Origin: Caballeronia cordobensis
GTDB lineage: Bacteria; Pseudomonadota; Gammaproteobacteria; Burkholderiales; Burkholderiaceae
Assembly: GCF_001544575.2 (NCBI RefSeq)
Contig: NZ_FCNY02000013.1
Span: 62,001-126,000 of the forward strand
Reading direction: 5' to 3'
Length of the DNA stretch: 64,000 nt
Of this stretch, positions 25,039-33,407 are shown piece after piece (position 1 is the stretch's first letter; the number at the start of each line of letters is the position of its first letter). The translations under genes and the position numbers were made by a program. The notes under the pieces were generated by a model. It was not told the DNA's origin. It searched no databases and saw nothing but the letters and a program-made list of their open reading frames with translations.

Positions 25039-26240
25039 CAGTTGTAGGACAGGCCCATGGCCTCGCGCACGTCGCGCATCGTTTCCGTGGCGAATTTACG
25101 GGCCTTGTCGCAACCGTCCGCAACGATCGCGCGCAGCAGCGACGGATCGTCCATGTACTTCTGCGCGCGCTCCAGCATGGGCTGCTGCTCGCGCAGGATG
25201 CCTTCAATCACCGGCTGCTTGCATTCCAGGCAGCCGATGCCCGCGCTGCGGCAGCCCTTCTGCACCCATTTGTGCGTCTCTTCGTCGGTGTAGACCTCGT
25301 GCAGCTTCCACACCGGGCACTTGTCCGGATCGCCCGGATCGGTGCGGCGCACGCGCGCGGGGTCCGTCGGCATCTTGCGGACTTTCTGCTCGATGGTCGC
25401 GGCATCCTCGCGCAGCCCGATCGTGTTGCCGTAGGACTTCGACATCTTCTGGCCGTCGAGGCCCGGCATGCGCGACGCCTCCGTCAGCAAGACCTGCGGC
25501 TCGACCAGAATGATCTTGCGCGAGCCTTCCAGATAGCCGAAGAGGCGCTCGCGATCGTTCATCGACAGGCTTTGCGATTCCTGCAGCATCGCGCGAGCCT
25601 GTTCGAGCGCTTCGTCGTCGCCTTCCTGCTGATACGCGACGCGCAGCTCGTGGTACAGCTTCGCGCGCTTGCCGCCGAGCTTCTTGGCGGCGTCCATCGC
25701 CTTTTCCTCGAAGTCCGGCTCGCGTCCGTAGAGATAGTTGAAGCGGCGCGCGATTTCGCGCGTCATTTCGACGTGCGGCACCTGATCCTCGCCGACCGGC
25801 ACGAGCGACGCGCGGTACAGCAGAATGTCCGCCGCCATCAGCACCGGATAGCCGAGAAAGCCGTAGGTGGAGAGATCCTTCTCCTTCAGCTTCTCGATCT
25901 GCTCCTTGTAGGTCGGCACGCGTTCGAGCCAGCCGAGCGGCGTGCCCATGCCGAGCAGCAGCGAAAGTTCGGCGTGCTCGGGCACGCGGCTCTGGATGAA
26001 GAGCGTCGCCTGCGCCGGATCGATGCCCGACGCCAGCCAGTCGATGAGCACCTCCCAGACGTTTTTCTCGATGACCTCGGGCGTCTCGTAGTGCGTCGTG
26101 AGCGCGTGCCAGTCGACCACCGCGAAGAAGCACGGGTACTCGGACTGCAGCCGCACCCAGTTTTTCAGCACGCCGTGGTAGTGGCCGAGGTGCAGCGACC
26201 CGGTGGGCCGCATGCCGGAGAAGATACGGTCAGGGAACAT
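25038..26240 (-). CDS. trpS: Tryptophanyl-tRNA synthetase
   Basis: TrpRS charges tRNA(Trp). The class Ic signatures are clear: GSLHLGHYHG (HIGH-like) near residue 14 and GQKMSKSYGN near 265. At 400 residues it is longer than E. coli TrpRS because of an extra helical segment (KLYHELRVAYQQEGDDEALE, about 205-240) and a Cys-containing part (QKGCRSAGIGCLECKQ) near the C-terminus. These are typical, as I remember, of beta-proteobacterial TrpRS, but the cysteine cluster could be a metal site. It follows the M50 protease gene by four bases and overlaps the methyltransferase start. Confidence 0.96.
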   Translation of the reverse strand: MFPDRIFSGMRPTGSLHLGHYHGVLKNWVRLQSEYPCFFAVVDWHALTTHYETPEVIEKNVWEVLIDWLASGIDPAQATLFIQSRVPEHAELSLLLGMGTPLGWLERVPTYKEQIEKLKEKDLSTYGFLGYPVLMAADILLYRASLVPVGEDQVPHVEMTREIARRFNYLYGREPDFEEKAMDAAKKLGGKRAKLYHELRVAYQQEGDDEALEQARAMLQESQSLSMNDRERLFGYLEGSRKIILVEPQVLLTEASRMPGLDGQKMSKSYGNTIGLREDAATIEQKVRKMPTDPARVRRTDPGDPDKCPVWKLHEVYTDEETHKWVQKGCRSAGIGCLECKQPVIEGILREQQPMLERAQKYMDDPSLLRAIVADGCDKARKFATETMRDVREAMGLSYN

Positions 26241-26244
26241 GATG

Positions 26245-26910
26245 TTATGGAAAGAGTGATGCGAGGGGATTCAGGATGGCCGACACCGCCGTATAGCCGA
26301 CGTTCACGAGCGGCCCGAGCCAGAAGCGCGTCAGCACGCCCGTGACGACGAGCGCCATCACGATGAAGAAACCGTACGGTTCGAGCTTCGAAAACGCGAT
26401 CGACGCGCGCACCGGCAAAAGCGCCATGACGACGCGGCCGCCGTCGAGCGGCGGCAGCGGAAACAGATTCAGCACGCCGAGCACGAGATTCACGCCGACG
26501 CCGGCGGCCGCCATGCGCGTGAGGAACTGCTCGTCGACGTGAAAGGCCGCGAGCATCACCGCGATCACGCCCCAGACGATCGCCTGCACGAAATTGCTGC
26601 CGGGACCGGCCGCGGCAACCCACAGGCTGCCCCAGCGCGGATTGCGCAGATTGCCGAACGCCACCGGCACGGGCTTCGCGTAGCCGAACATGAACGCGCC
26701 GCTCGTCACGAAATAGAGCACGATGGGAATCACGATCGTCCCGATCGGGTCGATGTGGCGCATCGGATTCATGGAAACGCGGCCCAGAACGTAGGCCGTG
26801 TTGTCGCCGAGCAGTCGCGCGGCATAGCCATGCGCGGCCTCGTGCAGCGTGATCGCGAAGATCACCGGGAGCGCGTAGACCGCGATGGTTTGTATCAGGG
26901 AAGGATCCAT
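26245..26910 (-). CDS. Site-2 protease (M50) family membrane peptidase
   Basis: This is an intramembrane zinc metalloprotease of the short site-2 protease type. The ATG at 26908-26910 (MDPSLIQTIAVYALPVIFAITLHEAAHG) gives 221 residues, with the HExxH zinc motif HEAAH at about residues 23-27 and the second ligand in LPPLDGGR (NLFPLPPLDGGR, near 165). About four to six hydrophobic segments span the membrane. The substrate is unknown. It lies 4 bases before trpS and 131 bases after yciO on the same strand. TACAAT on the minus strand close to the start suggests a short or leaderless transcript. Confidence 0.88.
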   Translation of the reverse strand: MDPSLIQTIAVYALPVIFAITLHEAAHGYAARLLGDNTAYVLGRVSMNPMRHIDPIGTIVIPIVLYFVTSGAFMFGYAKPVPVAFGNLRNPRWGSLWVAAAGPGSNFVQAIVWGVIAVMLAAFHVDEQFLTRMAAAGVGVNLVLGVLNLFPLPPLDGGRVVMALLPVRASIAFSKLEPYGFFIVMALVVTGVLTRFWLGPLVNVGYTAVSAILNPLASLFP

Positions 26911-27041
26911 AGGGCGGTATTGTATCAAGCAGGCAGGGCTGGACAGGCGCGCGCGGCGGCGCCACACGCGCACATTTTCGCCCCATGATGTGCCGGAACA
27001 CTTAATCGGGACTTACGCCCGTGTGCGTCACTGCGCGGCGC

Positions 27042-27671
27042 TTACGCCGTGAGCCCGAACGGTTCGAGACTGCCTCTCCCCGCGCGCACGAGCACTGGCT
27101 CCCCCGAAGAAAGATCGATGACGGTCGACGGCTCCGCCGGACACGCGCCCGAATCGATCACGAGGTCGATCTGCTTTTCGAGACGCTCGCGAATTTCGTC
27201 GGGATCGTTGATCGGCTCGGTGTCGGGCGGCAGGATCAGCGTCGTTGCGAGCAGCGGTTCGCCGAGCGCCTCCAGCAGATCGAGCGTGATCCGGTGATCC
27301 GGCACGCGCAGCCCGATCGTCTTGCGCGACGGATGCGAGAGCCGCCGCGGCACTTCCTTCGTCGCCTGCAGGACGAACACGTACGGCCCCGGCGTCACCG
27401 ACTTGATCAGCCGGTATTGCTGATTGTCGACCATCGCGAAATTGGACAGCTCGGAGAGATCGCGCACGAGCAGCGAAAGCAGTTGCTTGTCGTCGATGCC
27501 GCGGATGCGCCGCAATCGCTCGACCGCGTCCTTGTCGTCGAGATGGCAGGCGAGCGCGTAGCTCGAATCGGTCGGCAGCGCGACGAGCCCGCCGCCGCGA
27601 ATGATTTCCACGGCCTGATTGATGAGCCGCGGCTGCGGATTGTCCGGATGAATGCGAAAGAATTGAGACAT
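27042..27671 (-). CDS. YciO-type Sua5/YrdC-family protein
   Basis: This 209-residue protein has the YrdC/Sua5 fold that in TsaC/Sua5 makes threonylcarbamoyl-AMP for the t6A tRNA modification. The sequence (GGLVALPTDSSYALACHLDDKDAV, RRIRGIDDKQLLSLLVRDLSE, and TPGPYVFVLQATKEVP) matches the YciO subfamily, whose own function is unsettled. Key basic residues (Lys of DDKQ, Arg of RLRRIRG) are present. It follows the PHP phosphatase gene by 142 bases and precedes the M50 protease. In E. coli yciO neighbours the PHP gene yciV, an association kept here. Confidence 0.87.
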   Translation of the reverse strand: MSQFFRIHPDNPQPRLINQAVEIIRGGGLVALPTDSSYALACHLDDKDAVERLRRIRGIDDKQLLSLLVRDLSELSNFAMVDNQQYRLIKSVTPGPYVFVLQATKEVPRRLSHPSRKTIGLRVPDHRITLDLLEALGEPLLATTLILPPDTEPINDPDEIRERLEKQIDLVIDSGACPAEPSTVIDLSSGEPVLVRAGRGSLEPFGLTA

Positions 27672-27813
27672 GGCGACGCCTTCTTGTTTCGATCGTTATC
27701 GAAAAGGCGGCGCGCGGCGCGGACCGCGCGCAGTGACGCGCCTTCCCGGTGTTGCGTGCGGAAATACCGTTGATGCAAAGACCGTGCGCGCGGCAAGAAC
27801 GCGCGCAGGGAAG

Positions 27814-28644
27814 CTAAACCCAGCGCTCCCAGACGGGCGTGAGATCGTCGGGCAGCGGCGGAAGCCGGCCGAGATCGACGCGCCCCTCGCCCGCGCCGTG
27901 GAAATCCGAACCGCGCGAGGCCTCGAAGCCGTAGCGGCGCGCGACATCGGCGTACTCGCGGTACTGGTCGGGCGTGTGGCTGCCCGTCACGACTTCGATC
28001 GCGTGGCCGCCGAGCTGTATGAATTCGTCGAAGAGCGCGGCGAACTCGACCGGCGTGTAGTCGTAGCGGCCGGGATGCGCGATGATCGGCTCGCCGCCCG
28101 CTCCCCGGATCCACCCGATCGCGTCCGCGAGCTTCGCCCAGCGATGCCCGACGAAGCCCGGCTTGCCGTCGCCGAGATAGCGCGCGAACACTTCCGAGGT
28201 CGATTGCGCGTAGCCCGCTTCGACCAGATAGCGCGCGAAATGCGTGCGCGAGATCATGTCGGGATCGTCCGTGTAGCGCAGCGCGCCTTCGTAGCAGTTC
28301 GGAATGCCGACCGCACCGAGCGCTTCGCCGATCGCCACGCCCCGCGCCGCGCGCCCGTTGCGCGTGGCTTCGAGCCCGCACAGCAGCGCTTCATTGGCCG
28401 GATCGACGTTCATGCCGACGATATGCACCGTGCGCGACGCCCACGTCACCGAAATTTCGACGCCCGGCAGATAGCCCATGCCCAGCGCCTCGGCCGCCTT
28501 CTTCGCTTCCTCCTGCCCGCCGAGCTGATCGTGATCGGTCAGCGACCACAGCGTCACGCCGTTCGCATGCGCGCGCGCCGCAACCTCGGCGGGCGCGAAC
28601 TGGCCGTCGGATACGGTGGAATGGCAATGCAGATCGGCGTTCAT
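27814..28644 (-). CDS. PHP-domain phosphoesterase (YciV/RnaseAM-like)
   Basis: This 276-residue protein starts MNADLHCHSTVSDGQFAPAE, the PHP signature (DLHCHST), with further metal ligands in LTDHDQLGG, GVEISVTW, AHPGRYDY and GSDFHG. In E. coli YciV (RNase AM) acts on 3',5'-nucleoside bisphosphates and the 5' ends of small RNAs; the same reaction is inferred. All metal motifs are intact. It lies upstream of yciO in the same orientation and 101 bases downstream of the alpha/beta-hydrolase gene. Confidence 0.88.
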   Translation of the reverse strand: MNADLHCHSTVSDGQFAPAEVAARAHANGVTLWSLTDHDQLGGQEEAKKAAEALGMGYLPGVEISVTWASRTVHIVGMNVDPANEALLCGLEATRNGRAARGVAIGEALGAVGIPNCYEGALRYTDDPDMISRTHFARYLVEAGYAQSTSEVFARYLGDGKPGFVGHRWAKLADAIGWIRGAGGEPIIAHPGRYDYTPVEFAALFDEFIQLGGHAIEVVTGSHTPDQYREYADVARRYGFEASRGSDFHGAGEGRVDLGRLPPLPDDLTPVWERWV

Positions 28645-28745
28645 CGTGGACTCGTGAGTTTCAATGACATTCTAACTGTAACGGCCTCATGCGACGGCAG
28701 ACCCGCCGGTTATGCCGTTGCCGCGTTCCGTGCGGTTCATGCGGT

Positions 28746-29630
28746 TCATGCGCAAAACGCTTCGATCAGCGCGGCGACGCGTTCCGGCTGATCGTGATGA
28801 ATCATGTGGCCGGCTTCGTCGACGATTTCCTCGCGCCAGTCGGGAAACGCGGCGAAACGCGTCTTGAACTCGGCGACGGGCGTATCGCCCGCGAAGCCCG
28901 CGAGCGTCGGCGAATCCTTCGCCTCGACGTGCAGCACCGGCGCGGCGACGCGCGTCCAGGCCGCGCTCACTTCATCCAGCCGATACAACGTCGGTCCCCG
29001 CAACTTGTGCGCCGGATCGGCAAGAAGATGAAAGCGCCCGTCCGCTTCCTCGCGCGACCAGTGCTGCGCGAGATAGCGCGCGCGTGCCAGCGGCAGACGC
29101 GGATTCGTGCGGATGAGCCGGTCCGCGACTTCGTCGAGGCTCGCGTAGCTGCGTAGCGCGGGCGGTACGCGCAGATCGTCGAGCCATTGCGTGAGACGCC
29201 CCGGCGCCTGCGAGGCGCGCGCCGCCGGCAGACCGAAGCCTTCGAGATCGACGACGCGGCGCACGCGAGCGGGCCGCACGCCCGCGTACAGCAGGCACAC
29301 GTTCGCGCCCATGCTGTGCCCGACGAGATTCGCCGGCGCGCCCGGCGTGTAGTGATCGAGCAGCAGGTCGAGATCGGCGAGATAGTCGGGAAAGTAATAG
29401 TGACCGCCGCCCTGCTGCGCGACCGGCCAGTCCGACAGGCCGAAACCGCGCGCGTCGGGCGCGAGCACTTGCCAGTCGCCCGCGAGCGCATCGACGACGA
29501 ACTGGAACGACGCCGAGACATCCATCCAGCCGTGCAGCATGAAGAGCATCGGTGCGTCGGGCGAACCCCAGCGGCGCACGTGCAGACGCACGCCGCGCGC
29601 GTCGACGAAATCGGAGCGCGATTCTTTCAT
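28746..29630 (-). CDS. Alpha/beta-fold hydrolase
   Basis: This is a 294-residue alpha/beta hydrolase. The ATG at 29628-29630 (MKESRSDFVDARGVRLHVRRWG) is chosen since upstream codons are not conserved in style. It has the oxyanion LHGWMDVSASF, the nucleophile elbow VGHSMGAN (catalytic Ser near residue 107), and the late catalytic His in EAGHMIHHD. The acid is likely the Asp in LHVEAKDSPTLAG. The substrate cannot be told from sequence. It is transcribed with the DUF455 gene upstream (35 bases) and the PHP gene downstream. Confidence 0.87.
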   Translation of the reverse strand: MKESRSDFVDARGVRLHVRRWGSPDAPMLFMLHGWMDVSASFQFVVDALAGDWQVLAPDARGFGLSDWPVAQQGGGHYYFPDYLADLDLLLDHYTPGAPANLVGHSMGANVCLLYAGVRPARVRRVVDLEGFGLPAARASQAPGRLTQWLDDLRVPPALRSYASLDEVADRLIRTNPRLPLARARYLAQHWSREEADGRFHLLADPAHKLRGPTLYRLDEVSAAWTRVAAPVLHVEAKDSPTLAGFAGDTPVAEFKTRFAAFPDWREEIVDEAGHMIHHDQPERVAALIEAFCA

Positions 29631-29665
29631 GATGGGATCTTTGTGGAAAAAGGATGATCGTTCGA

Positions 29666-30520
29666 TTATAGCGGCGGGTTCTGCGTCGCGTCGTCGAGGC
29701 CGGCGAGCGCACGCAGTTCGGCTTCGTCGAAGCCCGCGTCGCGACGCGCTTCGAAGTTGAACGGCCCGCGCAGCTTCGGCGCGTGGTATTGCGCGGCGAG
29801 GCGTTCGTAGGTCGTGTGCGGATCGAGACCCTCGCCGTCGCACAAATGACGGAACCAGCGATTGCCGATCAACACATGGCCGATTTCGTCGCGCAGGATC
29901 ACATCGAGAATCGCTGCCGACGCGTGGTCGCCCGCCTGCGCGAGACGCTTTCTGATGGGCGGCGACGCGTCCAGCCCGCGCGCCTCCAGCGTGCGCGGCA
30001 CGAGCGCCATGCGCGCGAGCACGTCGGCGCGCGTGCGCTGCGCCATCTCCCACAGACCGTCGTGCGCGGGGAAATCGCCGTAAGCATGGCCGAATTCGGC
30101 GAGCCGCGCGCTGAGCAGCGTGAAGTGATGCGCTTCCTCGGCCGCCACTTTCAACCAGTCGAGATAAAAATCAATCGACATGGAGGGAAAGCGCCAGACG
30201 GCATCGAGGGCCAGATTGATCGCATTGAATTCGATGTGCGCGAGCGCATGCAGCAGCACGGCGCGTCCCGCCTCGGACTGCATGCCGCGGCGCTTGAGCG
30301 ACGACGGTTCGACGAGCTCGGGCCGCGCGGGCCGGCCGGGCAGATCGTCCGGTTCGTCGAACGCCGCGCCCGGCTCGATGCGCTCAGGCGCCGCCCGCGC
30401 CGCGTCCCACAGCGCGCGGGCGTGTGCCGCCTTGGCCGCGGGCTCGCGCTCGCGCAGGATGTGGAGCGCCGCGAGGCGCGCGCAGTGGCTCGGGTTTGGG
30501 GCAATCGCGGAGTCGTGCAT
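29666..30520 (-). CDS. DUF455 ferritin-like protein
   Basis: This 284-residue protein belongs to the DUF455 ferritin-like group (COG2833). It has diiron-type acid and histidine residues in LHALAHIEFNAINLALDAVWRF, WLKVAAEEAHHF and ILRDEIGHVLIGNRWF, which match the E...ExxH pattern of a four-helix bundle metal site. The role is unproven; some members are suspected hydroxylases. The ATG at 30518-30520 (MHDSAIAPNPSHCARLAAL) is chosen, dropping an Arg-rich upstream extension. It is divergent from the gamma-carbonic anhydrase gene across 209 bases and lies 35 bases before the hydrolase. Confidence 0.83.
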   Translation of the reverse strand: MHDSAIAPNPSHCARLAALHILREREPAAKAAHARALWDAARAAPERIEPGAAFDEPDDLPGRPARPELVEPSSLKRRGMQSEAGRAVLLHALAHIEFNAINLALDAVWRFPSMSIDFYLDWLKVAAEEAHHFTLLSARLAEFGHAYGDFPAHDGLWEMAQRTRADVLARMALVPRTLEARGLDASPPIRKRLAQAGDHASAAILDVILRDEIGHVLIGNRWFRHLCDGEGLDPHTTYERLAAQYHAPKLRGPFNFEARRDAGFDEAELRALAGLDDATQNPPL

Positions 30521-30729
30521 CGAACTATCTCGAAAACGGCGTCGAAGGCGGCAGTCCGGCGGACGGATGTCGCAAACAGCTAAAATAGTAATCCCGGTGA
30601 ACGCCGCAATCCGCGCAACGATCGCGCGGCAAGATCCGCCACGCCGCACCGGCAGGCGCGCATTTTAGCGCCGCCGCCGCGCAACGCGCCCCGCGCCTCA
30701 TCCCCACGACACCACGCCCAGGAGACAAT

Positions 30730-31254
30730 GTGGCCATCTACAAACTCGGCGACGACGCCCCCACCATCCACGAAAGCGTGTTTCTCGCGGATACCGCGAC
30801 CATCATCGGCCGCGTGACGCTCGAGGAAAACGCGAGCATCTGGCCGGCGGCCGTCCTGCGCGGCGACAACGAGCCGATCGTCGTCGGGCGCGGCAGCAAC
30901 GTGCAGGAAGGCGCGGTGCTGCACGCGGATCCGGGTTTTCCGCTCACGATCGAAAACGACGTCACCGTCGGCCATCAGGCGATGCTGCACGGCTGCACGA
31001 TCAAGGAAGGCTCGCTGATCGGCATTCAGGCGGTGGTCTTGAATGGCGCGGTGATCGGCCGCAACTGTCTGGTTGGCGCGGGCGCTGTCGTTACCGAAGG
31101 CAAGGTGTTCCCGGACAACACGCTGATTCTCGGCTCGCCCGCGAAGGCGGTCCGCGAAATCGGCGAGGCGGATATCGCCCGCATGCGCGCGGCCACGGCA
31201 AGTTATGCCGACCGGCGCGAATATTACAAGGCGCAGCTCGTGCGCATCGGCTGA
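30730..31254 (+). CDS. Gamma-carbonic anhydrase-like hexapeptide protein
   Basis: This 174-residue left-handed beta-helix protein has the repeated hexapeptide pattern and the three zinc-ligand histidines of gamma-carbonic anhydrases (LHADPGFPL, TVGHQAML, HGCTI), with IGQR-like and GSPAKAVREI segments at the end. Such YrdA/CaiE-like proteins often lack proven activity. It begins with GTG at 30730 (GGAGA seven bases upstream); the ATG two bases earlier is in a different frame. It precedes hslO by 43 bases on the same strand. A TAAAAT -10-like element lies at 30581-30586. Confidence 0.87.
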   Translation: MAIYKLGDDAPTIHESVFLADTATIIGRVTLEENASIWPAAVLRGDNEPIVVGRGSNVQEGAVLHADPGFPLTIENDVTVGHQAMLHGCTIKEGSLIGIQAVVLNGAVIGRNCLVGAGAVVTEGKVFPDNTLILGSPAKAVREIGEADIARMRAATASYADRREYYKAQLVRIG

Positions 31255-31297
31255 AGACCGGAAAGAACGAGCGAGCCCCAAACCCCAAGGAAGAGTT

Positions 31298-32248
31298 GTG
31301 AACGACCAGTTGCAGAAATTCATGTTCAACGCCGCGCCCGTGCGCGGCGAGATCGTTTCGTTGCGCAATACGTGGCAGGAAGTGCTCGCGCGCCGCGCCT
31401 ATCCGCCGGCCGTGCGCAACGTGCTCGGCGAGATGATGGCCGCGTGCGCGCTGCTGTCGGCGAACCTCAAATTCGACGGCACGCTCGTCATGCAGATCTA
31501 CGGCGACGGCCCCGTGAAAATGCTGGTCGTGCAGTGCAACTCGAACCTGTCGCTGCGCGCCACCGCGAAGCTCGCCGAAGGCGTGGAAGCCGAGCTCGAA
31601 AACGAGATGTCGCTTCCCGAACTGCTGAACCGTCACGGTCGCGGCCGCTGCGTCATCACCCTCGATCCCGCTGACAAGAAGCCGGGACAGCAGCCGTATC
31701 AGGGCATCGTGCCGCTGTCGGGCGAGCACGGTCCGCTTTCCTCGATGGCCGAAGTGCTCGAGCATTACATGCATCACTCGGAGCAGCTCGACACGCGCCT
31801 GTGGCTCGCCGCGGACACGGATCGCGCCGTCGGCATGCTGCTGCAGAAGCTGCCGGGCGATGGCGGCATCGTTCCCCATCCGGGCGAGCACGACGCCGAC
31901 ACCTGGCAGCGCGTCTGCCATCTCGGCAGCACGCTTTCGACGGAAGAATTGCTGAAGGAAGAACCGGAGACGGTTTTCAAGCGCCTTTTCTGGCAAGAGA
32001 ACGTGCAGCACTTCGAGCCGGCGGCGGCGCGCTTCCAGTGCACCTGCTCGCGCGAGAAAGTCGGCGGCATGCTAAAGATGCTCGGCCGCGAGGAAGTCGA
32101 CAGCGTGCTGGCGGAACGCGGCGAAGTCGAAGTGCATTGCGAGTTCTGCAACCAGCGCTACGACTTCGACTCCGTCGACGTTGCGCAACTTTTTGTCGCA
32201 AAAGAGCTCTCACAAGGGGTCAGTCCGGCGCCGGGACAGCGGCACTGA
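31298..32248 (+). CDS. hslO: Hsp33 redox-activated chaperone
   Basis: Hsp33 is a cytoplasmic holdase switched on by oxidation and heat. The 316-residue protein has the zinc redox switch at the C-terminus: CTC in FQCTCSREKVGGML and CEFC in EVHCEFCNQRYDF, the C-x-C...C-x2-C set. The N-terminal substrate-binding domain begins NDQLQKFMFNAAPVRGEIVSL. I choose the GTG at 31298 with AAGGAAGA upstream; earlier codons in the frame overlap the carbonic anhydrase gene and are not family-like. It is likely co-transcribed with that gene. Confidence 0.95.
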   Translation: MNDQLQKFMFNAAPVRGEIVSLRNTWQEVLARRAYPPAVRNVLGEMMAACALLSANLKFDGTLVMQIYGDGPVKMLVVQCNSNLSLRATAKLAEGVEAELENEMSLPELLNRHGRGRCVITLDPADKKPGQQPYQGIVPLSGEHGPLSSMAEVLEHYMHHSEQLDTRLWLAADTDRAVGMLLQKLPGDGGIVPHPGEHDADTWQRVCHLGSTLSTEELLKEEPETVFKRLFWQENVQHFEPAAARFQCTCSREKVGGMLKMLGREEVDSVLAERGEVEVHCEFCNQRYDFDSVDVAQLFVAKELSQGVSPAPGQRH

Positions 32249-32399
32249 GCGCGGCTTTGGCACATGGCATCGCGTTTGTCGCGGATGCCGGGGCGCGGCG
32301 AGCGATCGCCACGCCCGCCCGCGGCGGGTCTCTCGCGAAATCCGCCGCGCGTTATGATGTGATTTTTGTTTAGTTGTCCGACCCGCTGGAGGTCGCAAA

Positions 32400-32750
32400 A
32401 TGAAAACCGCAACGCTCAATCGGAATCTCATGTCGTGCATCGCCGGCGCGGCGCTCCTCGCCGGCTGCGCGATGGACCCGCCCGGCCCTTCGCCGATCTA
32501 TAGCCGTCTGCCCGACAGCGCGCCCGCGCCCCAGCAAGCGCTCACGCCGCAACAGCAGATGGAACGCTACAACGCCATCGACAAGCAGGCGCTGAACGAA
32601 TCGCAACAGGCCGCCGCCGCGGGCAATGCCGCGAAGACGATGTCGCAGTTCTACGCGCCCATGCCGGTGTCGGTGTATGGCGGATATTCGAGCGGCGGCT
32701 GGGGCGGCCCGTACTGGGGCACGGGCGTCGGATTCGGCACCTGGTGGTGA
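32400..32750 (+). CDS. Small lipoprotein, Gln- and Gly-rich
   Basis: This 116-residue protein has a lipoprotein signal (MKTATLNRNLMSCIAGAALLAGC, LAGC lipobox, Cys near 23). The mature part has Pro/Gln-rich stretches (PAPQQALTPQQQMERYNAID), a central helical region, and a Gly/Trp/Tyr-rich end (GGYSSGGWGGPYWGTG) that may be surface-exposed. It has no recognised family. GGAGG lies about 10 bases upstream of the ATG. It stands alone, with a clear terminator downstream and hslO 151 bases upstream. Confidence 0.78.
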   Translation: MKTATLNRNLMSCIAGAALLAGCAMDPPGPSPIYSRLPDSAPAPQQALTPQQQMERYNAIDKQALNESQQAAAAGNAAKTMSQFYAPMPVSVYGGYSSGGWGGPYWGTGVGFGTWW

Positions 32751-32777
32751 GCGGGCCGGATACACAACGGCGGAAAG

Positions 32778-32812
32778 AAAAATGGCGCGGTCGATGAACG
32801 CGCCATTTTTTT
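32778..32812. terminator. Intrinsic terminator (lipoprotein / ftsB convergence)
   Basis: AAAAATGGCGCG (32778-32789) pairs with CGCGCCATTTTT (32799-32810), followed by more T, making a bidirectional terminator between the plus-strand lipoprotein gene and the minus-strand ftsB. Confidence 0.85.
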
Positions 32813-32836
32813 ATGCAGTTCGATAAGACCGGGAAG

Positions 32837-33295
32837 CTACTGACCCGCCCCCTGCTTCTTCGCTTCCGCTTTTTCCTTCTGCGCTTTCTTGTCCAGATCG
32901 CGCAACTCCTGCTTCGAACGCGACACGGGATTCGGCACCACGCGCAACGGCGCCGCCGAAACCTGCCCGCGCGTCGAGCCGTTCATGCCCGGCACGTTCG
33001 CGGAGTTAACAGGCGCGGTCGAGTTCGGCGAGACGAACTGCACGAACACCTCGCTGTCCTTCACCATGCCCATTTCATAGCGCGCGCGCTCTTCCACGGC
33101 GGCGGTGCCGCCTTGCAGATCCTGCACTTCGCCCTGGACGCGCTCATTGCGCAAGCGCAGGTTCGTGTTCTTCTCCGTCTGCTGTGCAAGCTGCTGCTGC
33201 AATTCGTGCACGCGCAGCCAGCCGCCATGCCCCCACCAGAGCGGGTACTGGATCAACACCAGCAACAGAACCAGAACGACAGTTACGAGCCGCAT
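32837..33295 (-). CDS. ftsB: Cell division protein FtsB
   Basis: FtsB is a bitopic divisome protein that links FtsL and FtsQ. The 152-residue protein has an N-terminal membrane helix (LVTVVLVLLLVLIQYPLWW) at residues 3-21, then a coiled coil (VHELQQQLAQQTEKNTNLRLRNERV), and the FtsB motif EERARYEMGMVKDSEVFVQ. The tail after residue 95 (Pro/Lys-rich, ending EKAEAKKQGAGQ) is longer than in E. coli and probably flexible. It follows eno by 112 bases on the same strand, the eno-ftsB arrangement of proteobacteria. Confidence 0.93.
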   Translation of the reverse strand: MRLVTVVLVLLLVLIQYPLWWGHGGWLRVHELQQQLAQQTEKNTNLRLRNERVQGEVQDLQGGTAAVEERARYEMGMVKDSEVFVQFVSPNSTAPVNSANVPGMNGSTRGQVSAAPLRVVPNPVSRSKQELRDLDKKAQKEKAEAKKQGAGQ

Positions 33296-33407
33296 TCACG
33301 TAGCCGAAATAAGCGCAGCCCGGCGGCCTCGATTGACTTCGAGAACCGTGGGCCGCGGGCTTCAAAAGATGACTTAACGTCCTTTATCGACTAAAGCGGC
33401 AAAAGCT

